Positions 8,895 to 17,800 of a stretch of 64,000 nt of DNA are shown here, one piece after another (within the stretch, counting starts at the first letter, position 1; every line of letters starts with the position of its first letter). The translations under genes were made by a program, and so were the position numbers. Below the pieces are notes generated by a model, which did no database searches, had not been told where the DNA came from, and saw only the letters and a list, made by a program, of their open reading frames with translations. This DNA is from an uncultured Pseudomonadota bacterium (GTDB lineage: Bacteria > Myxococcota_A > UBA796 > SXON01), in the NCBI GenBank assembly GCA_903875225.1, contig CAIQVJ010000069.1, forward strand, positions 1 through 64,000, in the 5' to 3' direction.

Positions 8895-11644
8895 GTTCTC
8901 TCGCGTGATGAACCGGCCGTGGCGGTTGCCGCCGTGGCCATGAAGTGGAGCAGGTCGGCAGCAAGTTCACGGTTCGGTGGCATGGGCGTCTCCGCCCTAA
9001 CCACCGGAGGGGGGTTCGGCACCGGGTCTGGCGCGGAAGGGGCGGGTAGTACCTCGATCCCGCCCTCCAGCGCAGGCAGGAGCCTGTGGGCCAGATCCCG
9101 AAACTCGCGGTGGGCCTCCCAGCGCGTGTCCCCGCCGTGGAGGGCGTTCTCGCCCTCGAGGTCCACCAGCCCCGAGCAGACCTCGAGGATGTCCTTGGTG
9201 CTCGCGAGCACCGCGCACGCCGTCTGTTGGGTGAGCCGGACGGGGGCGGAGCCCTCCCCGGCGTGCTGCACCCGCTTCACCCCCTGGAGGTGGATGATGG
9301 CCTGCCGCATGCGGGGGTCGCGCTCACACTTGGAACGCCCGCTCTCGTCGCGGTAGCACGTGTAGCACTGCACCAGCTTCAACGGGCCCTGCTCCCCGAA
9401 CGCCCCTGCGATCGAGCCGAACGCATGCTGGATGCCCAGATGGTCCGAGGGGTTCGCCAGCGCCGTGCTCACCCGCTCCCTGCAGCGCTCGGCCGTGTAG
9501 AGGCGTAGCGTGGTGCCCGCCTGCTCCACGGCGGCCTGGAGCTCCGGCATTGTCCAACGCAGGGAGGAAGGCGCAGTGGCGCGCTGCACGATGGACCTTA
9601 GGTCCCATTCGGGGTGGCCCGCCGACTTCGCGAACGCGCCAACATGGTCCAACACCTCCTGCTCCGGGGGGCTCGGAGCCGTGTAGAACGGGACACGGTT
9701 CAGGTCGCTGGGTCGGGTCCATTCACCCTTGACGCCGTACCTGCTCGCGCGAGCGACAGCCTGGGTGTTCTTCTGGCTCCCGAAAAGGAGCTCATCCAGC
9801 ACGAGACCCAGGGAGAAAACGTCCGCGGTGGGGGAGTACAATCTCGGCCTGAGCCACACCTCGGGGGCGCAGTACTGCCGTGTGAGCAGCGCGTTCAACG
9901 CATAGTCGGTGTCCGGGCATTCCTCCGAGGCGTCAAACATCGCGTCGTCATCCTCGGTGGGGAGGAATGCAGAGCTGAAGTCACAGAGCCGGATGATACC
10001 GAACCCGGCGTCGAGCAGGTTCTCCGGCTTGACGTCCCGGTGCAGGAAGTGGACCTCCATCTCCACGTGGTTGACCGTCTTCTTCTTCCTGACGCTCGTG
10101 TACAGTTCGGCGAGCACCGAAGCGGCTCGCTCCGCCATGTACAGAGCGCGAGCGACCTTCTTCACGACCCGCAGGGCATACGCATCGGGGGATGCCGGGC
10201 CAACGTCGGGCCCGGCATCCCGATCCCGGCTGTTGATGGTGTCGCGAACGCTCCGGTCCACGTAGTCCATGAGGAAGAAGGGCCGCCCGGCGAGCTCGCC
10301 GCCCCCCGCACTGAAGCAACTGACCATCCCGCCGCCTTGATAGGTCACGAGGTGGGCAGGCGCACCACTGCTCTTGCCCGCGGACCGGGTGGCCAGGAAC
10401 CTTCGCTCCCGCTCGAACATGCGGGCCGCCACCTCTGCTGTTCCTTCCCGCCCCCCTGCTCGCTGCCCGGCGATACCCGGGGTCCGGAGCACCTTCGCCG
10501 CGAAGACGTGCTGCGTGATGTCCCCCTTTCGAGCCACCTGGATGACCCCGCAGCCCCCGGACCAGTTCAGGATCGGCGAGTCCCGTCCTGGGCTCGGCGC
10601 CGGCGCGAACACCGCCTCGTCACCCTCTCGGTGGAGCAGGATGTTCAGGCGCCCTCCCTTGGGGTCAAAGACCTCGTCGAACTGCCCGGGAGCGAGGTCG
10701 AGGGGCGCCCCGATACACTCGTGAGCGCCCCGAAGAACCCCTCCGGGTGCCGCTTCAGGGGCCCCCTCGTGTACGTTGGTCTCCCGGTTTCCAACGAACC
10801 GCGCGAACCAGGAGGGCCGGTCCTCGCAGACGTCCAGGTAGTAGTAGGCGCCCTCGCGTCCCTTCCAGGGAAGCGCCCGGAAGATGACGAACGGCGAGAG
10901 AGGCCAGACCCGCTTCTCCTGCTCGCCGATGAGCACGACGGGCTTGGTGTCGCCATGAGCGCATTGCGAGCACGCCGGGATGGTCGCGCGCAGGGCCCTG
11001 CCCGGTGTCGGACCGAGATCGGCGCAGCGCGCCTTGTGGAACCGGAGGCGCCCGGAGTCGTCCAACACGTGCCCGACGCCGTACCGGGACCAGTAGCCGA
11101 AGACCTCCACGAGATCCTGCAACAGCGTGTTGCAGTCCGCCGCGAACTCGTCGGTGCTGGGTGCCTGGGTCGCCGCGCGGCCATGAATCACCAGGTTCCG
11201 CAGGCGGATGGTGGTGGGTTCCGTTCGCCCGTTCGCAAGAATCGAGCCCAGGATGCTGTCTCTTGGGTCGACCTGCAGGTCGTGGTGCTCCGACAGCTCG
11301 ACGATCCAATTTGGAAGCTGTTGTGTGGCCAGATGAAACCAATCCCCATCGGCCTTCTTCCGCTTGCTCGCCACCTTGTTCCGGGCGATCTCGCCCGCCA
11401 GCCACGCGCAGGCACCTCGTCGGGCCTCGGCATCCCGCTGGCTGGCCACCAGCATGCCCAGCCCCACCGAATACGTGAGCATGCACAGGTCGACGAACCC
11501 ATCGATCAGGCAACGCACCCTGTCCGCGCGACTCGGCTGAGCGTCCTCCAGCAGCCACGGCATGGGCGGGGGCATCTCCTCCCAGAGGAACGCGGCCTCG
11601 TTGTCCGGCGCGCTTGCAGGCCTCTCTCGTGGCTTCTCGGTCAT
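8891..11644 (-). CDS. Ser/Thr protein kinase with N-terminal HEPN-like domain
   Basis: A 917-residue protein with three parts. Residues about 35-185 are helical and contain IRLRNLVIHG, an RX4H motif (R149, H154) like the catalytic motif of HEPN ribonucleases. Residues about 360-640 are a Hanks-type kinase: glycine loop SGGCGVIQVARKG, lysine strand FAAKVLR, catalytic loop LHRDVKPENLL, and APE-like YCAPEVW. The metal-binding DFG is DFS here (LCDFSSAF). The C-terminal 270 residues are unfamiliar and contain a cysteine group (CYTCYRDESGRSKC). There is no signal peptide or transmembrane helix. The start overlaps the carbamoyltransferase stop (ATGA), and the stop overlaps the next gene. Kinase assignment is firm. 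The HEPN call rests on one motif plus helical context. Confidence 0.75.
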   Translation of the reverse strand: MTEKPRERPASAPDNEAAFLWEEMPPPMPWLLEDAQPSRADRVRCLIDGFVDLCMLTYSVGLGMLVASQRDAEARRGACAWLAGEIARNKVASKRKKADGDWFHLATQQLPNWIVELSEHHDLQVDPRDSILGSILANGRTEPTTIRLRNLVIHGRAATQAPSTDEFAADCNTLLQDLVEVFGYWSRYGVGHVLDDSGRLRFHKARCADLGPTPGRALRATIPACSQCAHGDTKPVVLIGEQEKRVWPLSPFVIFRALPWKGREGAYYYLDVCEDRPSWFARFVGNRETNVHEGAPEAAPGGVLRGAHECIGAPLDLAPGQFDEVFDPKGGRLNILLHREGDEAVFAPAPSPGRDSPILNWSGGCGVIQVARKGDITQHVFAAKVLRTPGIAGQRAGGREGTAEVAARMFERERRFLATRSAGKSSGAPAHLVTYQGGGMVSCFSAGGGELAGRPFFLMDYVDRSVRDTINSRDRDAGPDVGPASPDAYALRVVKKVARALYMAERAASVLAELYTSVRKKKTVNHVEMEVHFLHRDVKPENLLDAGFGIIRLCDFSSAFLPTEDDDAMFDASEECPDTDYALNALLTRQYCAPEVWLRPRLYSPTADVFSLGLVLDELLFGSQKNTQAVARASRYGVKGEWTRPSDLNRVPFYTAPSPPEQEVLDHVGAFAKSAGHPEWDLRSIVQRATAPSSLRWTMPELQAAVEQAGTTLRLYTAERCRERVSTALANPSDHLGIQHAFGSIAGAFGEQGPLKLVQCYTCYRDESGRSKCERDPRMRQAIIHLQGVKRVQHAGEGSAPVRLTQQTACAVLASTKDILEVCSGLVDLEGENALHGGDTRWEAHREFRDLAHRLLPALEGGIEVLPAPSAPDPVPNPPPVVRAETPMPPNRELAADLLHFMATAATATAGSSRERT

Positions 11645-13536
11645 CGCCCACCCCGCCCGGGGGAGAGGCGAACCTCCGTCGGCCCCGCATCAAACCGCCG
11701 CGAGGCGATCTCAAACGCAGTCGCCGACGGCCGCCGCTCCCATGGCTTCAGCCCCGTCACGAGGTACGAGCCCAGGATCATGGCGTCAAACCTGGTCTTC
11801 AACCAACACTCGCAGGCATGCTCAGGCGTGCATACCACCGGCTCCCTATCGTTGAAGGAGGTGTTGAGGAGCATCGGCACACCGGTCTTCGCGTGGAAGG
11901 CGGTCAGCAGCTGATGGAAGACCGGATTGTCCTCGCGATGCAGCACCTGGATCCGGGCGCTACCGTCCTGGTGAAGCACGGCCGGAATTCGGGCGATCCT
12001 GTCTGGGCGAATGCGGTACGTCGCCAACATCAGTCGACTGGCCTGGCAGAGCGGGCGCGAAGCGTCGATCCACTCTTCGGCGAACTCGGCCAGCACGGTC
12101 GGGCAGAGCGGGCGGAATTCCTCCCGGTGCTTCACCTGGAGGTTGAGCGTGTGCCGGATCGCCGGGAGGGTCGGATCAGCCAACAGGCTGCGGTTTCCGA
12201 GCGCCCGCGGGCCGAACTCCATCCGCCCCTGGAACCAGCCCACGACCTTCCCTGTCGCCAGCAGGCTGGCAGCGGTCTCGGTTGGGTCCGCCACTCGCTC
12301 GTTGGGGAGACGAAATCGCTCGAGCGCCGCCTTGATGTCGTCATCGGAAAAGGCGGGGCCCAGGAACGGAGTGGGCATGGCGCGACCCTGGCGCCTCGGG
12401 GCCCCGGTCCCCTCGCAGGCCAGGTGCAGAGCGGCCCCAATCGCAGTCCCGGCATCTCCGGCGGCGGCCTGCACGTAGACGTCGTCAAAGCCGCTGAATT
12501 CCGCGACCTGCCCGTTGGCCACGCAATTGAGGGCGACTCCGCCGGCCAGCACCAGATGCCTCCGCCCTGTGCGCACCCGGACTCGCTCAGCGAGGTGGAG
12601 AAACACCTCGTTCGTCTTCTCCTGCAGTGCCGCCGCCAGATCGGCGTGCCTCCGGTCCGCCCCCTGCCAGGCCAACGGTTCGTACGGCAGCCTGCGATTC
12701 ACCCCAAAAAGCCTCTCAAAGGTGGAGTAGTCATGCCGAATCACGGCCGGGTCGAGGAGGGTCGTGAAGCGTCCATCCTTCCCCGGCCGGATGATCTTGG
12801 AGAACGCGGCGCGCTGCGCGGCGGGGTCCCCATAGGCAGCCAGGCCCATGATCTTGCACTCGTCCTGGTCGCCCTTGAAGCCCAGGAAGTTCGTCACCAC
12901 CTCCCAGACGAAGCCAAGGGAGTGTGGATAGTCGATCTTCTCGACGGTGCGGATCCCCCGCTCATCGCAGTCCGCGAGCGTCGTGGTGTCGAACTCGCCG
13001 ATGCCGTCGATGCAGAGCCCGGCGGCTTCCGAGAACGGCGAGGGATAGAACGCGCTCGCCAGATGGCTCAAATGGTGCGGCACCCAGCGAAACCGGCGCC
13101 GAACACTGCCGCGATCCACATCAAAGCGCGCCGCGATCACCTCGGGGATCTGGTGGAGCAGGCGACGGAACGCCCGGTCCCCTGCGGGCGTCTCGTACTC
13201 TCCGGCCAACACGGGCGCGTACCGGGCCCAGAGCTCCTTCCCCCGAAGGCGCCGCGCGGGCGAGAACCCGGTGCCAATCAGGTCGACATCGTCCAGTTGG
13301 ACCCCGCCCTCCCGGAGCACGTAGTCGATGGACGCGAACGGCAGGACGAGCGTGTTGTCCACCACCGCCTGCTTCCCGCCCTTGATCCTGTTGAACCGCT
13401 CCTCCTCCACTGCAGCCACCACCACCCCGTCCCGCACCAGGCATGCGGATGGCTGGTGATACGCAGCGTTGATGCCGAGCACGACGCCCCCCGCCCCCAA
13501 CCGGGAGCCCTGCACGCCGTCTACCGGCTCACTCAT
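11641..13536 (-). CDS. Carbamoyltransferase, NodU/CmcH/TobZ family
   Basis: This enzyme class transfers a carbamoyl group from carbamoyl phosphate, through carbamoyl-adenylate, to a hydroxyl group of a sugar or natural product. The protein is 631 residues from the ATG at 13536, which overlaps the preceding stop. The N-terminal Kae1/ASKHA-type domain shows LGINAAYHQPSACLV, EEERFNRIKGGKQ, the metal-binding PHHLSHLASAFY and CIDGIGEFDTTTL. The middle shows VLAGGVALNCVANG. The C-terminal adenylation half shows GRMEFGPRALGNRSLLADP and NTSFNDREPVVCTP. Everything expected is present. Its place between a deoxyhypusine-synthase-like gene and a HEPN-kinase gene, with ATGA overlaps on both sides, is unusual for a tailoring enzyme. 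The acceptor is unknown. Confidence 0.88.
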   Translation of the reverse strand: MSEPVDGVQGSRLGAGGVVLGINAAYHQPSACLVRDGVVVAAVEEERFNRIKGGKQAVVDNTLVLPFASIDYVLREGGVQLDDVDLIGTGFSPARRLRGKELWARYAPVLAGEYETPAGDRAFRRLLHQIPEVIAARFDVDRGSVRRRFRWVPHHLSHLASAFYPSPFSEAAGLCIDGIGEFDTTTLADCDERGIRTVEKIDYPHSLGFVWEVVTNFLGFKGDQDECKIMGLAAYGDPAAQRAAFSKIIRPGKDGRFTTLLDPAVIRHDYSTFERLFGVNRRLPYEPLAWQGADRRHADLAAALQEKTNEVFLHLAERVRVRTGRRHLVLAGGVALNCVANGQVAEFSGFDDVYVQAAAGDAGTAIGAALHLACEGTGAPRRQGRAMPTPFLGPAFSDDDIKAALERFRLPNERVADPTETAASLLATGKVVGWFQGRMEFGPRALGNRSLLADPTLPAIRHTLNLQVKHREEFRPLCPTVLAEFAEEWIDASRPLCQASRLMLATYRIRPDRIARIPAVLHQDGSARIQVLHREDNPVFHQLLTAFHAKTGVPMLLNTSFNDREPVVCTPEHACECWLKTRFDAMILGSYLVTGLKPWERRPSATAFEIASRRFDAGPTEVRLSPGRGGR

Positions 13537-14561
13537 CCCGTGCCCATCCTCTCCCTGATCAGCGCATTCGCCGCCTGGGGGTGCGCCTTGCACTCCAGCA
13601 GCGCGCGGAGGATGAGTGGCGCCACGATCGTCGCGTCGGACTCGACGACGAACATCGGGGTGTCACGCGTCAGCTTGTCCCAGGTGATCTTCTCGTTCGG
13701 GGTTGCGCCCGAGTAGGAGCCGTAGGACGTTGTCGAGTCCGAGATCTGGCAGAAGTACGCCCACGGCTTCACGGGCTGCTGCAGGTCGTACTTGATCGAC
13801 GGCACGACGCAGATCGGGAAGTCACCCGCGATGCCGCCCCCGATCTGGAAGAAGCCGACACCCTTGCCCTCCGAGAGCACCTGATACTGGTCGTACAACG
13901 CCGCCATGTACTCGATGCCGGACTTCACGATGGAGGCGTTGCACTCCCCGGTCCTGACGTAGGAGGCGAAGATGTTGCCGAACGTGGAGTCCTCGTGGCC
14001 CGGCACCACCACGGGCAGGTTCGCCCGGGCCGCGGCGAGCAGCCAGCACTCCTCGGGATTACCCTCGTACGTGCCGGGATCCACGTGCTGGATCAACTCG
14101 TAGAAGTAGTCGTGCCAGAAGCGCCGACCGCCGCTGGCCGTCGTGTTCTTCCACATCGGGACGATGTACTTCTCCACCGCACGGAACGCCTCGTCCTCGG
14201 GGATGCTGGTGTCCGTCACGCGCCGCATCCGCGCTTCGAGGATGTCGGTGTCGTCCTGCTTGGTCAGGTAGCGGTAGTCCGGAAAGTCCTTGTAGCCGTG
14301 GTGCGCGACCAGGCGGAACAGGGACTCCTCGAGGTTCGCACCCGTCACGGAGAGGCCGTGGACGAGCCCGGCACGGATGGCAGGGGCGAGCGTGATCCCG
14401 AGCTGCGCGGACGACATGGCGCCCGCCACGGCCCAGAACATCCGCCCCCCCTCCTCGATGTGACGCCAGTAGGCGATCATCGCGTCCCGGGTGGCCCGGG
14501 CGTTGAAGTTCTTGTAGTTCGTGAGAACGAAGTCGAGGATGGGAAGTTCGGGGCTGGCCAT
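13533..14561 (-). CDS. Deoxyhypusine synthase-like enzyme
   Basis: A 342-residue member of the deoxyhypusine/homospermidine synthase family, which moves the aminobutyl group of spermidine through an NAD-dependent imine. Seen motifs are NLEESLFRL, the strand VPGHEDSTFGNIF, IGGGIAGDFP, and SGATPNEKITWDKL followed by VESDATIVAPLIL. Lys296 in WDKL matches the position of the imine-forming lysine in eukaryotic DHS (WGKI), so catalysis looks possible. Bacteria lack eIF5A, so the acceptor is more likely putrescine or an unknown amine. The start MASPELP is chosen because the homologous region begins there. The sequence upstream on this strand stays open but is not family-like. It is the first gene of the five-gene run. 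Confidence 0.85.
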   Translation of the reverse strand: MASPELPILDFVLTNYKNFNARATRDAMIAYWRHIEEGGRMFWAVAGAMSSAQLGITLAPAIRAGLVHGLSVTGANLEESLFRLVAHHGYKDFPDYRYLTKQDDTDILEARMRRVTDTSIPEDEAFRAVEKYIVPMWKNTTASGGRRFWHDYFYELIQHVDPGTYEGNPEECWLLAAARANLPVVVPGHEDSTFGNIFASYVRTGECNASIVKSGIEYMAALYDQYQVLSEGKGVGFFQIGGGIAGDFPICVVPSIKYDLQQPVKPWAYFCQISDSTTSYGSYSGATPNEKITWDKLTRDTPMFVVESDATIVAPLILRALLECKAHPQAANALIRERMGTG

Positions 14562-14882
14562 GCGGGCGATATAGCACGTTACCCCGCCCCGGAGGCATCG
14601 TTGACTCGCAGCGGGGGGGACAGGCGTTCGTGCGCTCGGTTCTCCTTCACTCGCGACCACGGCGCCGTTCTGCACCTTTCTGGTCGCGGCGCAGGAGAAC
14701 GAGGACACGGAGTCGTGATGGACAGAACGCCGGGCCCTCGGTCGGAGGTGGACGACCTGGGGCCCTGAGGACGATACGGTCTCCGAGGACACGGCGGGCT
14801 CTGAAGCCAGTACTCGACCGGGAGTGGTCGGGACCCACGAAGGGAGCCGCCCGACTTTCAGCCGCCGCCGAGCCCGGAGGCG
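14562..14882. promoter_or_regulatory. 321-bp divergent control region between the two HEPN-linked transcripts
   Basis: No gene is visible here. It must carry promoters for both the minus-strand operon (start 14561) and the plus-strand NACHT-WD40 gene (start 14883). Just upstream of 14561 the minus strand reads TGCTATAT, an extended -10-like string, though it would give a very short leader. An 11-nt direct repeat CGAGGACACGG occurs at 14700-14710 and 14784-14794. CGTTCTG (about 14665) and CAGAACG (about 14722) are inverted relative to each other. These are candidates for a shared operator, not proof of one. Confidence 0.35.
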
Positions 14883-17800
14883 GTGCGCCCCGTCCTGCCG
14901 CGCTACCTTCCCGGACCCATCCCCAGCGCGACCGTGCCCCATTGCCCCACCCACCCGACCGAGGCGCTCAAGGCCGCCCGCAAGGGCTGGCTGTGCGAGG
15001 AGTGCGGGCGCGTCGTCATCGGGTTCGACGAGGTGCCCCCGCCGGCCCCGGCGCCCGACGCACTCCCCTCCGCCAAGTCGCCAGTCTGGCGCGAGGGCCT
15101 CCACCCCGACGACATGCCGAGCTACCTGGCGCACCCTTGGGCGTCGTACTGCGCTGAGACAAACCCCAAGCTCAAGCTCCACGACCTCGTGGACGCGGCC
15201 GAGGTCGCGGTCCGCTGGTCGGTCGCGGTCGCGCTCGCCGAGGTGGCGCACGCCAGCGGGGGCGTGTTGACAGAGACCGTCGCCCGCCAGCTTCGCCCCC
15301 TGATCGAGGGGCCGACGCTCGGCGCATGGCTCGCCATCCTCCGCGCGCTGTCCGGCGCCCGGCCGGCCTCACCCCTCGTCGCCCCCCGCATCTTCGACCT
15401 GTCGGGAGAGACGTTCGACTCGGCCTTCCGGTCGGCCGGCGACGAAGCGCTCGACGACCAGATCGCGACCTCGCTGCTCGCGCTACGAAACCACGTCGCT
15501 CACTCCGGCGGCGGGATTTCCGCGAAACGAGCTGCAGAGCTGGTCGACCTTCACGCTCCCGGGCTGGAGGCACTCTGGCGCGCGGTCGTGCGCGCCACCA
15601 ATGGGGTCCAGGTGGTGGTTCTCGACGGGGGCGAGACCCGCGAGCTGAAGGGCCTCACTCCACGGAACGTCACGCCGCTCGCCGGCCTCCTCGGAGGGGG
15701 CCCGTTTCTCGTCGGGCGGGCCGGCGCGCTGCCGCTGGCTCCCCTCGCGCTGTTCGCGGCGGTGCGGGTCGTCGGACGCACGGGGGAGCTGGTCACCCGC
15801 TCTGCGGTGCTCACGGCGCAAGTCTACGCACGCTCGCGAGGGCGGAGCGTCGCGTACACTCCGCTTGGCGAAGGCGACCATCCCGTCTCCGAGGAGACCG
15901 GCGTGGAGGCCTTCCGCTCGCTGTTCCGGCTTGACGAGGAGCGCAAGAAGCGGGCGGTGGGTGGCGGGGATGGCCCTGCCTTCGGCCCGGATGACTTCCT
16001 GGTAGAGGCCCGATTGGTGGAGCTTGTCGGCCGAACCGCCGAGATCGAGCAGGCCAAAGCCTGGCTGAAGGGGCGAAACCCGAGGACCGATGGAGTCAAG
16101 CGCGTTGGGTACATCGCCGGGGGGCCAGGCATCGGGAAGAGCGCAGTGGTCGCGAAGCTCGCTGCGATGGCCGCGGGGGACCCGAAGAAGCAGGGCGCTT
16201 TCTACCACCGATTCCGCGCGGGGGACGCACGCTGTTCGCGCGAGGCCTTCTTGGGTTTGCTTCGCCTGAAGTTGGGAGCGTGGGAGCCGCTCGCGGCGGT
16301 CACGAAGCCGCTCACGACGCAGTCCCAGTCGGCGAAGGAGCTGCTGGACGATGTCACTGAGCGGCTGAACGCGATTGTGTCGCTTCCCGTTCCGGCGCCC
16401 AGCGTGTACGTGCCCTCCCCGCAAGGGCCGCGGCTGGTGATGCTGCTCGATGGCCTGGACGAGGTCGCGGCGTCAGACCCCGCGTTCGCCATGTTGGCCG
16501 TACAGCTCGCGGTGCCGGGCGTGCTGGTCATTCTCGCTGGGCGACCGGAATTCGGTCTGGACCGGGTGTTCGCCACCTGTGATCCCATCCTTCCGGGTGG
16601 GGACCTCGGCGGCATGACCGACGTGGATGTCCGAACCCTGCTGGTCAACGGGCTCGGCCGGGCCAGGAAGAAGCTTGTGAACCGCGACATCGGGGAGACG
16701 CTCAACAACCCGTTCGTGTCCCGCGTGATCGCGGCCGCACGCGGCCTGCCGCTCTACGTGCACCTCCTTCTCGAGGACCTCGACCGCAACGAACTCACCG
16801 TGTTCGATGAGGACAAGCTCCCGAACGGGCTGATCGCCTATTACGACGCGATGATCGACCGGGTTGGGCTCTCGACCGTGCGGCGAGACCTGCCGCTGAT
16901 CGTGGCTCTGCTCGCGTTGACGAAGGAGCCCGTCGACCGCGATGGTCTGGCGCTGCTGCTCGCCAGGATGGAGGGCGCACCCGTCGAGGAGTTTCGGACC
17001 AGGGTGGACGCCGCCGTTCGGGCGGGACGGGCACTCCTGAGGCCCGCGCCCACGAGGGATGGCACAGAGGGCGTCACACTGTACCACCAGAGCTTTCGGG
17101 ACTACGTCGGAGGGACGGGAGGCGCTGATGGGCGGACGGGCGCGCCGCCTGCGCCGGCCCTGGCTGGCGTGGTAAGGAGCGCGGCGAGATTGTTGGCGAC
17201 GGCGGCGGGGTGGTGGGCGGAGTTGGACGAAGGGGCGATCAGGAACCACTTGTTTCGGTGGGGGGTGGGGTATGGGCTGGAGGTGGACGTCGGGACGGTT
17301 CGCGCGAGGTTGACTGACTTCGCCTACTTGATGGCGAGGACGAAGGCTCTGACAACGGGGGAGGTGACAGGGTTGGTGGCGGATTTCCGGCGCCTGAAGG
17401 GGCAGATGCCCGACGACCGGGAGCTTCGGGTTTGGGAGGCGTTTTTCATGGACCAGACGCATGTGCTGAGGCGGGGGGATGCCGAGTGCCCGACGGAAAG
17501 GATCCTGCTGCAACTGGCGGTTGAGCATGCAGATTCGAGCCCGGTGACCATAGAGGCCGAGCGATGGCTCGAGCGGGGAGGGTGTGATTGGTTCTGGCTC
17601 CGGCGCGCCCGGCGGCCCGCCGCCCCTGCGGTGAGCCCGTGCCTGCGCGTGTTCGAAGGGCACACGACCTGGGTGGGCGGCGCCCGGGTCCGCGGCGATC
17701 ACTTGCTGTCCTGGGCCGGCACGGACTCGCTGCATGTGTGGAATCTGGACAAGGGCGAGGCAATCGGTCTCCTGAACGGTCACAGTGCCCATGTAAGGGG

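Noticed and set aside
11641..13536. TsaD/Kae1 (tRNA threonylcarbamoyl) enzyme, since the N-terminal fold is related.
   Set aside because: The C-terminal NodU/CmcH adenylation half (FGPRALGNRSLLADP, TSFNDREPVVCTP) is present and TsaD lacks it.
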